DNA from: Brevundimonas sp.
GTDB lineage: Bacteria > Pseudomonadota > Alphaproteobacteria > Caulobacterales > Caulobacteraceae
Assembly: GCF_030656255.1 (NCBI RefSeq)
Contig: NZ_JAUSOE010000036.1
Location: 1 to 64,000 of the forward strand
Direction: 5' to 3'
DNA length: 64,000 bases
The notes under the pieces were generated by a model. That model worked only from the letters and a program-made list of their open reading frames with translations, was not told the DNA's origin and ran no database searches. Position numbers and translations under genes: made by a program. Shown here in pieces: positions 19,494-29,319 of the stretch. Within the stretch, counting starts at the first letter, position 1. Every line of letters begins with the position of its first letter.

Positions 19494-20585
19494 ATGAACA
19501 GACGACGGATTTTGATCGGCGCTGGCGCCACGCTCGCCCTGGGCGCAGCGGGCGGCGTGGCTTGGCGGACGTCCACCGGATCGAGCGGCGACTACGACCG
19601 CTTGGCGGCCCGGTTTCGCGCGCCCCTGACCGACGCGCCGCCCGTCACTGAACTGATCCGCTACGCCGCCCTGGCGGCCAGTGGTCACAACACCCAGCCC
19701 TGGCGCTTTCGCCTGTCCGACGGGGCCGTCGACATCCTGCCCGACCTGTCGCGTCGAACGCCGGCGGTCGATCCTGACGACCATCACCTGTTCGTCAGCC
19801 TAGGCTGTGCGGCCGAGAATTTGCGGATCGCCGCCGGTGCGACCGGCCGTCCCGGCGAACTAGCCGTCGGCCCCGATGGACGCAGCCTGCGCTACAGCTT
19901 CACCTCCGGAAGCGCCCAGCCCGATCCCCTGTTCGCCGCCATTCCGGCTCGACGCTCCAGCCGCACCGTCTATGACGGCCGCCTTATACCGGCGAACGCG
20001 CTGGCCCAACTGCGTCAGGCGGCTGCGGCGCCCGGCGTCGCCGTTCATCTTCTGATCGACCGACCCAGTCTGGACCGCGTCCGCGAACTGGTCGTCGCCG
20101 GCAACACAGTTCAGATGGCCGATCCCGCCTTCATGGCCGAGCTGAAGCAATGGCTGCGCTTCAATCCCCGCGCGGCTCTGCGCCAGGGCGACGGCCTGTT
20201 TTCGGCGGCCAGCGGCAGTCCCGTCCTTCCCGACGGGCTCGGCCGGCTCGCTTTCGACCGGTTCTTCACCGCCGCGAGCGAAAACACCCGCTATGAGGCC
20301 CAGATCGCCTCGTCCGCCGCCGTGGCCGTCTTCGTGGCGGAACGATCCGATCCCGCCCACTGGATCGCCGTCGGCCGGGCCTGCCAGAGGCTGATGCTGG
20401 CCGCGACGGGCTTGGGGCTGCGCCACGCCTTCGTGAATCAGCCAGTCGAGGTCGCGGCCCTGCGCCCGGAACTGGCCGCCCTGGTCGGCGAGGGCGACAA
20501 ACGCCCGAACCTGGTGCTGCGGCTCGGCTACGGCCCGACCCTGCCTCTGTCCCCGCGCCGCTCGGTCGAGGCGGTGATCGTCTGA
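19494..20585 (+). CDS. Acg-like nitroreductase family protein with Tat/Sec-like leader
   Basis: [24 protein letters not shown] leader; [31 protein letters not shown]. Confidence 0.75.
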   Translation: MNRRRILIGAGATLALGAAGGVAWRTSTGSSGDYDRLAARFRAPLTDAPPVTELIRYAALAASGHNTQPWRFRLSDGAVDILPDLSRRTPAVDPDDHHLFVSLGCAAENLRIAAGATGRPGELAVGPDGRSLRYSFTSGSAQPDPLFAAIPARRSSRTVYDGRLIPANALAQLRQAAAAPGVAVHLLIDRPSLDRVRELVVAGNTVQMADPAFMAELKQWLRFNPRAALRQGDGLFSAASGSPVLPDGLGRLAFDRFFTAASENTRYEAQIASSAAVAVFVAERSDPAHWIAVGRACQRLMLAATGLGLRHAFVNQPVEVAALRPELAALVGEGDKRPNLVLRLGYGPTLPLSPRRSVEAVIV

Positions 20586-20602
20586 CGGCTTGGGCCGGCT
20601 GG

Positions 20603-20619
20603 TAAACAACCTCTTAACC
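20603..20619 (+). promoter_or_regulatory. Candidate CtrA box upstream of ftsK (TAAA-N7-TTAACC)
   Basis: TAAACAACCTCTTAACC; one mismatch to TTAA-N7-TTAAC. Confidence 0.4.
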
Positions 20620-20673
20620 CTGAAGGTGCGACAAGGGCGGTTGAACGTCAGCCGCCCGGAAGGTCCGCCTTTC

Positions 20674-23088
20674 ATGTCCACCGCCCTCGCCGTCGGCCGT
20701 CAGGCCTGGATCAGCGCCCGCATCCTGTGGGGCGCGCCCTTTGTGGTGCGGTTCCGGGGCGTGCTTCAGGCCCTGCTGGCCACCCTGCTGATGATCGCGC
20801 TGATCTCGTGGAACCCGGCCGACGCCAGTCTGAACGCCGCCTCCAGCCTGCCGACCACCAACTGGCTGGGCGCCAACGGCGCTTTGTTCGCCGATCTGTT
20901 CATGCAGTCGCTGGGTCTGGCCGCCTGGCCCGCAGCCCTGCTGCTGGTCGCCTTCGGCCTGGCCCGTGCGGTCGGCGACGCCATCCAGCAGCGGCTGAAG
21001 CCGACACCATTGAAGGCCCTGGCCGCGACGGCCGGGGTGCTGCTGCTGTCCGGGGCCCTCGCCGCCCTGGCCGCGCCGGCCGCCTGGCCCCTGGCCGCCG
21101 GACTGGGCGGACTTTGGGGCGACGGCTTCACCGGCCTGACGGCCCAGGGCCTGGGCGCCCTGCGTATTCCCGGCGGTCGGATCATCGCCGGCCTGATCTT
21201 CCTGATCGGCGGCCTGTGGCTGACCGGTTTCGCCATCGGCCTGCGCGCCATGGATTTCGTGGACGCCCTGCACTGGGGCCGGTCGCTGCGTCGCCCGAGC
21301 GCCCCCCCCGCCCCTGCAGTCAAGACGCCCCGCGCCCGGGCGCCGGCCAAGCCCAAGCCGGAACCCCGCTCAGCCGTCGCGCCTGGTGAGGCGGCGCTCG
21401 ACGCGGGTTCGGCCGACGCCCCACAGACCGCCTATGACGACCTGCCGCCGTGGGAGGACGAACAAGTTCAGGCCGCGCCCCGCCTTTCGGCCGCTCGCCC
21501 GATCGAGCCCCGCGTGGCCGCCCCCAAGGCGCCCAAGGCCCGCAAGGAGGACACCGACCAGCAGGCCTTCGACTTCGTACGGCCCGAAGGCGCCTTCGAC
21601 CTGCCGCCGCTGGGCATACTGACCAAGCCCGCCCAGCGCGTCGCCTCGGTGGACGAGGATTCGCTGAAGCAGAACGCCAAGATGCTGGAAGGCGTGCTGC
21701 AGGAGTTCGGCGTGCGCGGCGTGATCGACCAGATCCGCCCCGGCCCCGTCGTCACCCTGTACGAACTGGTCCCCGCACCCGGCGTGAAACACGGCCGCGT
21801 CGTGGCCCTGGCCGACGATATCGCCCGCTCCATGTCCGCCCGCGCCTGCCGGATTTCGGTGGTCCAGGGGCGCAACGCCATCGGCATCGAACTGCCCAAC
21901 GCCAAGCGCGAGACCGTCTATCTGCGCGACCTGCTGTCCAGCGCCGAATACGACAAGAAGGGCCATCTGCTGCCCCTGGCCCTGGGCGAGACCATCGGCG
22001 GCGAGCCCTATGTCGCCGACCTGGCCCGCATGCCCCACCTGCTGATCGCGGGCACCACCGGCTCGGGCAAGTCGGTCGGGGTCAACGCCATGATCCTGTC
22101 GATCCTGTATCGCCACAGCCCGGCCGAATGCCGTTTCATCATGATCGACCCCAAGATGCTGGAGCTGTCGGTCTATGACGGCATCCCGCACCTGCTGGCC
22201 CCGGTGGTCACCGATCCAAAAAAGGCCGTCGTCGCCCTGAAATGGACGGTGCGGGAGATGGAGGACCGCTATCGCCGCATGTCCAAACTGGGCGTGCGCA
22301 ACATCGCCTCCTACAACGAGCGCGCCCGCGAGGCTCAGGCCAAGGGCGAGCATTTCGAACGCACGGTCCAGACCGGTTTCGACGAGCAGGGGCGCCCGGT
22401 CTATGAGTCCGAGAAAATCCGGCCCGAGCCCCTGCCCTTCCTGGTCGTGGTCATGGACGAGATGGCCGACCTGATGCTGGTCGCCGGCAAGGACGTCGAG
22501 GGCGCCGTCCAGCGCCTGGCCCAGATGGCGCGCGCCGCCGGCATTCACCTGATCATGGCCACGCAACGCCCGTCGGTCGACGTCATCACCGGCACCATCA
22601 AGGCCAACTTCCCGACCCGGATCAGCTTCCAGGTCACGTCAAAAATCGATAGCCGCACCATCTTGGGCGAACAGGGCGGCGAACAGCTGCTGGGCCAGGG
22701 CGACATGCTCTATATGGCCGGCGGCGGACGGATCACCCGCCTGCACGGCCCCTTCGTCGACGACAAGGAGGTCGAGGACGTCTGCAAACACCTGAAGGCG
22801 CAGGCCGAGCCCGACTATCTGGACCTGATCACCGACGAGCCGGACGGGGATGCGGACGGCGCCGTGGACGATGGGGGCGGCGGCTCCGGCGACGACCTCT
22901 ACGATCGCGCCGTGGCCGTGGTCACCCGCGACCGCAAGGCCTCGACCTCCTACGTCCAGCGCCGGCTCCAGATCGGCTACAACCGCGCCGCCTCCCTGAT
23001 CGAACGGATGGAGCAGGAAGGCGTGGTCAGCCCCGCCAACCACGCCGGCAAGCGCGACGTCCTCGCCGGCCCGCCGCCGATGGTGTGA
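20674..23088 (+). CDS. ftsK: DNA translocase FtsK/SpoIIIE
   Basis: [25 protein letters not shown] (Walker A), [36 protein letters not shown], gamma domain [20 protein letters not shown]. Confidence 0.95.
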   Translation: MSTALAVGRQAWISARILWGAPFVVRFRGVLQALLATLLMIALISWNPADASLNAASSLPTTNWLGANGALFADLFMQSLGLAAWPAALLLVAFGLARAVGDAIQQRLKPTPLKALAATAGVLLLSGALAALAAPAAWPLAAGLGGLWGDGFTGLTAQGLGALRIPGGRIIAGLIFLIGGLWLTGFAIGLRAMDFVDALHWGRSLRRPSAPPAPAVKTPRARAPAKPKPEPRSAVAPGEAALDAGSADAPQTAYDDLPPWEDEQVQAAPRLSAARPIEPRVAAPKAPKARKEDTDQQAFDFVRPEGAFDLPPLGILTKPAQRVASVDEDSLKQNAKMLEGVLQEFGVRGVIDQIRPGPVVTLYELVPAPGVKHGRVVALADDIARSMSARACRISVVQGRNAIGIELPNAKRETVYLRDLLSSAEYDKKGHLLPLALGETIGGEPYVADLARMPHLLIAGTTGSGKSVGVNAMILSILYRHSPAECRFIMIDPKMLELSVYDGIPHLLAPVVTDPKKAVVALKWTVREMEDRYRRMSKLGVRNIASYNERAREAQAKGEHFERTVQTGFDEQGRPVYESEKIRPEPLPFLVVVMDEMADLMLVAGKDVEGAVQRLAQMARAAGIHLIMATQRPSVDVITGTIKANFPTRISFQVTSKIDSRTILGEQGGEQLLGQGDMLYMAGGGRITRLHGPFVDDKEVEDVCKHLKAQAEPDYLDLITDEPDGDADGAVDDGGGGSGDDLYDRAVAVVTRDRKASTSYVQRRLQIGYNRAASLIERMEQEGVVSPANHAGKRDVLAGPPPMV

Positions 23089-23273
23089 CGCCGCTTCGGA
23101 ACAGGCGACGTCCAAGGCCGTTACCCCTCCCACTGCCGTCGCAAGCTTCAGCATTTCGATGAACAGGGCTTCATCGGAGCGCCGGAATATGGTCAGGCTC
23201 GCGTCATTCCGACGCCAAGCCGACCGGGCAAGACGGCAGGATCGACAACCGTCCCGAACGGGAGACTGACTTC

Positions 23274-23957
23274 ATGACCGCCCACGCCAAGACCCTCGCC
23301 ATCGCCCCTGCCGATCTCCAGCGCCGTCGGCTGCTGTTGGGCGCAGGCCTCCTGACCGGCTTCGCGGCGCTCGGCGTCTTCGATGCGGCCCAGGCCCAGT
23401 CCAACCTGTCCGCCGAGGACCGCGCCGTGGTGCAGCAGGCTCAAGCCTATCTGCAGGCCCTGACCTCTGCTCAGGGGACCTTCGTCGAGACGGGTCCCGG
23501 CGGTCAGCGCCGTGAAGGTCGGTTCTATCTGCAGCGTCCGGGCAAGATGCGCTTCGAATACACCAATCCCGCCGGCCTTCTGGTGGTGTCGGACGGCTAC
23601 AACGTCAAACGCTATGACCCGCGCCTGAACAATTTCCAGCAGGTGCCGCTGGGCCGCACGCCCCTGTCCACCTTCCTGGCGCGCAATGTCCGCCTGGATC
23701 AGGGCGTCCGCATCGACCGTGTCACGCGGATGAGCTCGGGCGCCTTCGCGATCACGGCGCGCGATTCCGGTCGTCCCAACGACGGTGCGGTCGTTCTGGC
23801 CTTCGCCGGCGATCCGATGCGGCTGCATGAATGGACCATTACGGACGCACAGGGCGCCCGCACCCGCACCCAGCTGACCGCTCTTCAACCGGCTTCGAAC
23901 CTGGCTTCCAGCCTGTTCCAGTTGCGGGATCCGACCCGTCGCCCGGGCCGCAACTGA
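23274..23957 (+). CDS. lolA: Outer-membrane lipoprotein carrier protein LolA family
   Basis: AYLQALTSAQGTFVET...GRFYLQRPGKMRFEYTNPAGLLVVSDGYNVKRYDPRLNN. Confidence 0.82.
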   Translation: MTAHAKTLAIAPADLQRRRLLLGAGLLTGFAALGVFDAAQAQSNLSAEDRAVVQQAQAYLQALTSAQGTFVETGPGGQRREGRFYLQRPGKMRFEYTNPAGLLVVSDGYNVKRYDPRLNNFQQVPLGRTPLSTFLARNVRLDQGVRIDRVTRMSSGAFAITARDSGRPNDGAVVLAFAGDPMRLHEWTITDAQGARTRTQLTALQPASNLASSLFQLRDPTRRPGRN

Positions 23958-24033
23958 GTCTGGCTTCAAGGATCAACACTATCCGTCCGTTGCCGGATAA
24001 TCACAGCCAAACGTCAAATATGACAATTTGACC

Positions 24034-24166
24034 TTTTCTTTTTGCCGTGACATCAGAAGCACAGAGCGGCGGCGGCCGTTCTACCGCCTCGGATGCATCC
24101 CCCTCCCGGCGGCGAGAGAGACGATCACCTTTTATAAGCCCGGCCCGTAGCGGCCGGGCCTTTTTT
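24034..24166 (+). ncRNA. Candidate small RNA between lolA and xth ending in an intrinsic terminator; 5' end uncertain
   Basis: Non-coding, TTGACC hexamer at 24028, G/C-rich stem-loops, C-rich CCCCCTCCC segment, strong terminator at 24138-24166. Confidence 0.35.
24138..24166 (+). terminator. Rho-independent terminator
   Basis: GCCCGGCC-CGTAGC-GGCCGGGC-CTTTTTT. Confidence 0.85.
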
Positions 24167-24193
24167 ATGCGCCGGGGCCTGCTATGGCGGGGC

Positions 24194-24991
24194 ATGACCC
24201 TTCGCCTCGCCACCTGGAACATCAACTCCGTCCGCCTGCGCATCGACCAGGTCGCCCGGTTCGTCGCCGAACGCGCGCCCGACGTCCTGCTGTTGCAGGA
24301 GATCAAATGCACGACGGATCAGTTTCCGCGCGCGGCCTTCGAAGAGATGGGGATGCCCCACTTGCGCGTGGCGGGCCAGAAGGGCTGGCACGGGGTCGCC
24401 ATCGCCTCGCGCCTGCCGCTGGAGGACAGCGACACCTTCCAGGTCTGCAAACTGGGCCATGCGCGCTGCGTCTCGGCCCAGGTCGCCGGGATCGATGTTC
24501 AGAACTTCTACATCCCCGCCGGCGGCGACGTCCCTGATCGGACCCTGAACCCCAAGTTCGATCACAAGATGGATTTCTACGAACAGCTGACGGCCATCGT
24601 CGCCCGCCAGGATCAGGCCCGCCCCCTGGTCATGGCCGGAGATTTCAACATCGCGCCGGGTGAAGGCGACGTCTTCAACCATCGCTACATGTCCAAGATC
24701 GTCAGCCACACCCCGATCGAGGTCGAGACCCTCAATCGGCTCCAAGCGACCGGCGGTTTCGCCGACGTGCTGCGCGACCGGTTCCCCGAGCCGCAGAAAC
24801 TGGCCAGCTGGTGGAGCTATCGCGCCGCCGACTTCCGCAAGTCCAACCGCGGCCTGCGCCTGGACCATATCTGGACCTCGCCGGGCCTGACCTCCGCCGT
24901 CGTCAAAGACACCGCCCGTATCCACGACGACGTCCGCGAATGGGAACGGCCGTCGGACCACGCCCCGGTGACGGTCGATCTGGACGTCTGA
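24194..24991 (+). CDS. xth: Exodeoxyribonuclease III
   Basis: MTLRLATWNINSVRLRIDQV, LLLQEIKCTTDQFP, AGDFNIAPGEGDV, SDHAPV. Confidence 0.94.
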   Translation: MTLRLATWNINSVRLRIDQVARFVAERAPDVLLLQEIKCTTDQFPRAAFEEMGMPHLRVAGQKGWHGVAIASRLPLEDSDTFQVCKLGHARCVSAQVAGIDVQNFYIPAGGDVPDRTLNPKFDHKMDFYEQLTAIVARQDQARPLVMAGDFNIAPGEGDVFNHRYMSKIVSHTPIEVETLNRLQATGGFADVLRDRFPEPQKLASWWSYRAADFRKSNRGLRLDHIWTSPGLTSAVVKDTARIHDDVREWERPSDHAPVTVDLDV

Positions 24992-24994
24992 CCC

Positions 24995-26467
24995 TCAATA
25001 GACGGGAAGCAGGCGTCCACGAGTCGCGGTGGTGGGCTTGGGGCGTCGGCCCAGAGCCTTGGCCGCCTTGGCCAGTCGGTCCACGGCCTGATCCAAGACC
25101 GGTTCGGGCAGGGTGTAGGGCAGGCGCAGGCGGCGTTCGAAGGCGCCGTCGACGCCGAATCGAGGCCCGGCCGCGAGCCGCAGCCCCTCGGCCTCGGCTC
25201 GCACCGTCAAGGCGGAGCTGATCGGCGCGGGCAGCCGGACCCAAAGCGACAGGCCGCCGGCAGGACGGGGGCAGGTCCAGTCCGGCAGGCGGTGAGCAAG
25301 CTGCGCGCGCAAATGGTCTCGGCGCGCGCGCAGCAGGGGGCGACGCGCCGCCAGGGCCGCGCCGCCGTCATTCAGCAGTTCAACCGCCGCCAACTGCTCG
25401 AGGATCGGCACGCCCAGGTCGAAACTGGCGCGGCTTTGGGCCAGGCGCTGGATCACCGCTCGGTCGGCGCGGATCCAGCCGATGCGCAACCCGCCCCAGA
25501 CGCTCTTGGACATGGAGCCCAGCCGCACGACGCGCGGCGCATCGACGGCCGAGGCGCTGAGTGCGGGCGGTCCGCTGAGCGTCAGATCGACCAGGGTCTC
25601 GTCGAGGACCAGCAGGGTCTCGCTCCCCTTCAACCCGGCCAACAAACGCGACCGGTCGGGCGCACGCATCATCCGGCCGGTCGGATTATTATGATCGAGG
25701 ACCAGATAGGCCATGGGCGCGCCGCTGCGCCGACAGGCCGAGACCAGACCCTCTACATCCCAACCGTCCTCGCTTGCGTCGTCCGGCAGGGCCACGGGCG
25801 TGGCGCGTCCTCCGGCGGCCAGGATGGCGTCGATGGCCTGGGGATAGGTCGGATGGTCGATCACCACCGGATCACCGGGGCGAACCGTCAGGCGCAACAG
25901 ATGGACCAGGCCGTTGTGCGCCCCGTGGGTGATCAGGATCTGGCCCGGCGACGTCGGCAGGCCCCGGCGGCGATAGCCGGCCGCGACCGTTTCGCGCAGC
26001 TCCTCCAGCCCGGCGGTTTCATAGCCGTGGCCGGGCAGGTTCGCGGGCAATCGCTCGAGCGCGCGAACATAGGCGGCATGAACATTGGGGTCGGCGGGCA
26101 GGACTGCGGCCGTCAGGTCGATCAGGCCGGGTTTAGTCTCGTCGACGCCGGGGGCATGACGCGGACCGGGCCCGGCCGGCAGACTTGTCCGGGCCGCCGC
26201 CCCCTGTCCGCCGGTCAGAAAGCCGTCATCCCGAAGTCGGCCATAGGCAGCGGATACGGTCGTACGGCTCAAACCCAACACCTGCGCCATTTCTCGCTCA
26301 CCGGGCAGCCGCGCCGCCAACGGCAGTCGTCCGTCCAGGATCAAAAGTCGTACTGCGCCGGCAAGCTGGCGATAGGCCGCCCCCGCGCCGGGCGTGCGCC
26401 AGGGGCCGAGATGACGTGTCAGGGAGACGGGACTGATAGATTGCGGCGACATAGGCCAGAATGGCAT
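24995..26467 (-). CDS. MocR family transcriptional regulator (GntR HTH plus PLP aminotransferase domain)
   Basis: N-terminal winged helix RLPGEREMAQVLGLSRTTVSAAYGRLRDDGFL, C-terminal aminotransferase fold VLDHNNPTGRMM, RLGSMSKSVWGGLRIGW. Confidence 0.92.
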   Translation of the reverse strand: MPFWPMSPQSISPVSLTRHLGPWRTPGAGAAYRQLAGAVRLLILDGRLPLAARLPGEREMAQVLGLSRTTVSAAYGRLRDDGFLTGGQGAAARTSLPAGPGPRHAPGVDETKPGLIDLTAAVLPADPNVHAAYVRALERLPANLPGHGYETAGLEELRETVAAGYRRRGLPTSPGQILITHGAHNGLVHLLRLTVRPGDPVVIDHPTYPQAIDAILAAGGRATPVALPDDASEDGWDVEGLVSACRRSGAPMAYLVLDHNNPTGRMMRAPDRSRLLAGLKGSETLLVLDETLVDLTLSGPPALSASAVDAPRVVRLGSMSKSVWGGLRIGWIRADRAVIQRLAQSRASFDLGVPILEQLAAVELLNDGGAALAARRPLLRARRDHLRAQLAHRLPDWTCPRPAGGLSLWVRLPAPISSALTVRAEAEGLRLAAGPRFGVDGAFERRLRLPYTLPEPVLDQAVDRLAKAAKALGRRPKPTTATRGRLLPVY

Positions 26468-26494
26468 AACTGGACCTTTTTCTAATAGCCAGTT
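26468..26494. promoter_or_regulatory. Candidate MocR operator: AACTGG-N15-CCAGTT inverted repeat
   Basis: Seen between divergent MocR and YczE-like genes. Confidence 0.45.
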
Positions 26495-26511
26495 TGTCGC
26501 AATTCGACGAA

Positions 26512-27117
26512 ATGACCCGTCGCCTGATCCAATTGTTCGTCGGCCTGATCCTCTACGGCCTGTCTATCGCCCTGATCGTGCGCGCCGATCTGGGGCTGGA
26601 CCCGTGGGACGTCCTGACCCAGGGCGTATTCGAACGGTTCGCCGGCCCGGCGGGTATCGGCTTCGGCCTGGTCGTCAACCTGATCGGTATGGCGGTGCTA
26701 TTGTTATGGATTCCCCTGCGCCAGCGGCCAGGAATCGGCACTCTAGCCAATGTTCTGGTCATCGGCACGGTGGCGGGGTTTGGTCTGGACTGGCTGCCGA
26801 CAGACCTGGGCCTACCCGTCAGGGCCGTTCTATTAGGTACAGGAATCCTGCTGAACGGCGTGGCCAGCGGCGCCTATATCGGCGCGGGTCTTGGTCCGGG
26901 GCCGCGCGACGGCCTGATGACCGGGATTGTCGCGCGCACCGGCTGGCCGGTGAAATGGGTGCGAACAACAATCGAAGTGATCGTGGTGGCCGTCGGCTGG
27001 AGCCTGGGGGGCTCCGTGGGCCTGGGCACAGTGCTTTACGCCGTCAGCATCGGCCCGCTGGTCCACGTCTTCCTGCCGATGTTCACGATCAGGAAGGCGG
27101 CTGAGCCTCAGGGCTGA
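26512..27117 (+). CDS. YczE-like integral membrane protein
   Basis: LFVGLILYGLSIALIVRADLGLDPWDVLTQG...GPRDGLMTGI; hydrophobic; divergent partner of MocR. Confidence 0.85.
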   Translation: MTRRLIQLFVGLILYGLSIALIVRADLGLDPWDVLTQGVFERFAGPAGIGFGLVVNLIGMAVLLLWIPLRQRPGIGTLANVLVIGTVAGFGLDWLPTDLGLPVRAVLLGTGILLNGVASGAYIGAGLGPGPRDGLMTGIVARTGWPVKWVRTTIEVIVVAVGWSLGGSVGLGTVLYAVSIGPLVHVFLPMFTIRKAAEPQG

Positions 27118-27794
27118 AGCCGGTATCCGCCCGCGTCGGTCAGCAGCAGTCGGGCCTGCCCAGGCTCGGGCTCGATCTTCTGGCGCAGCCGATAGATATG
27201 GGTTTCCAGCGTATGGGTGGTGACGCCGGCGTTATAGCCCCAGACTTCGGTCAGCAGCTCCTCACGCGACACCGGCTTCGCGCCGGCGCGGTACAGGTAT
27301 TTCAGGATGTTGGTTTCCTTTTCCGTCAACCGCACCTTCTTGCCCTTGGCGTCCATCAGAACCTTGGCCGCAGGACGGAACTCGTAGGGGCCGATGGAGA
27401 AGACGGCGTCTTCCGACTGTTCGTGGCTGCGCAGATGGGCGCGGATGCGGGCCAGAAGCACGGCGAATCGGAAAGGCTTGGTGACATAGTCGTTGGCCCC
27501 GGCGTCCAACCCCAGGATGGCGTCGGCGTCGGCGGCCTGGGCCGTCAGCATGATGACCGGGGTGGAAACCCCGTCCTTGCGCAGCAGGCGGCAGGCCTCG
27601 CGGCCGTCCATGTCGGGCAGATCGACGTCCAGCAGGATCAGGTCGGCGCGGATCTCGCGACCCATCCTCACCCCGTCCGTGGCGGTCGCGGCCTGCTGGG
27701 TCTTGAACTCCTCATGGAGGTTCAACTGCTCGGCCAAGGCCTCGCGCAGGTCGTCGTCGTCGTCGATGATCAGAATGGTCTTGGGCGTGGGCAT
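27108..27794 (-). CDS. cenR: OmpR-family response regulator, probable CenR orthologue
   Basis: ILIIDDDDDLREALAEQL, LILLDVDLPDMDGREACRLLR, C-terminal winged helix ETHIYRLRQKIEPEPGQARLLLTDAGGYRL; position relative to parAB and leuS resembles Caulobacter. Confidence 0.75.
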   Translation of the reverse strand: MPTPKTILIIDDDDDLREALAEQLNLHEEFKTQQAATATDGVRMGREIRADLILLDVDLPDMDGREACRLLRKDGVSTPVIMLTAQAADADAILGLDAGANDYVTKPFRFAVLLARIRAHLRSHEQSEDAVFSIGPYEFRPAAKVLMDAKGKKVRLTEKETNILKYLYRAGAKPVSREELLTEVWGYNAGVTTHTLETHIYRLRQKIEPEPGQARLLLTDAGGYRLQP

Positions 27795-27874
27795 GTTCAG
27801 ACAATGGCGAGGCTTGGCCCCCGCGCCAAGGCTTGGGGGTGCGAATTCACGTCGGGTTACGGCCTAGAGGCGGT

Positions 27875-28573
27875 TTAAGGACGATTTCGTTCCCCAAACA
27901 ACGCCGTTCCCACTCTGACATGGGTCGCGCCGCAGCGGATGGCGGCCTCATAGTCGCCGCTCATCCCCATCGACAGGACCGACAGGCCGTTGCGTTCAGC
28001 CATGTCGCGCAACAGGACAAAATGGGATTCGGCCGCCTGATCCGCTGGCGGAATGCACATCAGACCTTCGACCGTCAGGCCGTAGGTCCGTCGCGCCGTC
28101 TCGATCAGGGCGTCGGCGGCCTCGGGCAGGACCCCGGCCTTCTGCGGCTCGGCGCCGGTGTTGACCTGAACCAGGACGCGCGGCGATCGGCCGCGTTTCT
28201 GCGCCGCCTCGGCCAGGGCGCGGGCCAGTTTTTCGCGGTCCAGGGTCTCGATCACATCGAACAGGGCGACGGCGTCCTCGGCCTTGTTCGTCTGCAGGGG
28301 GCCGATCAACCGCAACTCCAACCCCGCCAGGCCCGACAACCTCTCGGTCCAGCGCCCCTGCGCCTCCTGCACCCGGTTCTCGCCGAACACCCGCTGGCCC
28401 GTGGCCAGGATGGCGTCGATGGCCTCATCCGGCTGGGTCTTGGAGACGGCGGTCAGGGTGACGGCGGCGGGATCTCGTGCGGCCGCGTGACAGGCGGCGT
28501 CGATTCGGGCGCGGACGGCGGCGACCCTTTCGGCGATGGACGGGGCGGACGAAGCGAGGGAAGAAGAGGTCAT
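27875..28573 (-). CDS. YggS family PLP homeostasis protein
   Basis: LTAVSKTQPDEAIDAILATGQRVFGENRVQEA, HFVLLRDMA, LSMGMSGDYEAAIRCGATHVRVGTALFG. Confidence 0.93.
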   Translation of the reverse strand: MTSSSLASSAPSIAERVAAVRARIDAACHAAARDPAAVTLTAVSKTQPDEAIDAILATGQRVFGENRVQEAQGRWTERLSGLAGLELRLIGPLQTNKAEDAVALFDVIETLDREKLARALAEAAQKRGRSPRVLVQVNTGAEPQKAGVLPEAADALIETARRTYGLTVEGLMCIPPADQAAESHFVLLRDMAERNGLSVLSMGMSGDYEAAIRCGATHVRVGTALFGERNRP

Positions 28574-29216
28574 GATCCTGCCGGCTGATTACAGCGACGA
28601 TGCGCGCGCGCTCTGGGATGCGGCGACCGCTCTAAACCGTGCCGCCGCCGCTGTCAGCCCGCACGCCGCCGGTTTGCCGCCGTTGCTGTTCTTCACCGAC
28701 CCGGACCGTACGCCTCGACCGTGGGAGACGGCGGTCCGGCTGCCGGCGGGATCTGCGGTGGTCTATCGCGCCTTCGGGGCGGCCGACGCCGTCGAGACGG
28801 GACGACGGTTGAGAGAAGCGACGCAGGGCGTCGGGGTGAAGCTTCTGATCGGGCGAGACGCCGATCTGGCGGAGACCTTGGAGGCGGACGGGCTTCATCT
28901 GCCTGAACGCGAGGCGGGACGGGCGCGGTCCGTTGGTCAGGCTCATCCCGATTGGCTGCTGACCGCCGCCTGGCATGGGGGTCGGCCCATGACCGAAGGT
29001 CTGAACGCCCTGGTGCTGTCGCCGGTGTTTCCGGCCGGCGGAACCTCAGCGGTCAAACCCGCCCTGGGCGTCGCCGAATTCAGGTGTTGGAGCCAGAATG
29101 TCGATCTTCCGGTCTATGCTCTGGGTGGGATCAAGCCGGATAATGTCGCGTCCCTGATCGGAGCGGGAGCGTGCGGGCTGGCGGGGGTGGAGGCGATCCA
29201 ATTCGCCTTCCGTTGA
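28572..29216 (+). CDS. ThiE/TenI-like thiamine phosphate synthase family protein, divergent
   Basis: LLIGRDADLAETLEADGLHLPE, NALVLSPVFPAGGTSAVKPALG, PVYALGGIKPDNVASLIGAGACGLAGVEAI. Confidence 0.75.
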   Translation: MILPADYSDDARALWDAATALNRAAAAVSPHAAGLPPLLFFTDPDRTPRPWETAVRLPAGSAVVYRAFGAADAVETGRRLREATQGVGVKLLIGRDADLAETLEADGLHLPEREAGRARSVGQAHPDWLLTAAWHGGRPMTEGLNALVLSPVFPAGGTSAVKPALGVAEFRCWSQNVDLPVYALGGIKPDNVASLIGAGACGLAGVEAIQFAFR

Positions 29217-29292
29217 GACGGTCGTCTCGACGACGCATAAAAACCATCGGCCAGTCTGGCCCGCAAGGCGTGGCCAGGGCGGAAGGCTGGCG

Positions 29293-29312
29293 TCGACGCC
29301 GTGAGGCGTCGA
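29293..29312. terminator. Hairpin between convergent ThiE-like and NtrZ-like genes
   Basis: TCGACGCC-GTGA-GGCGTCGA perfect 8-bp stem, no clear T-run. Confidence 0.35.
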
Positions 29313-29319
29313 TCACGAA

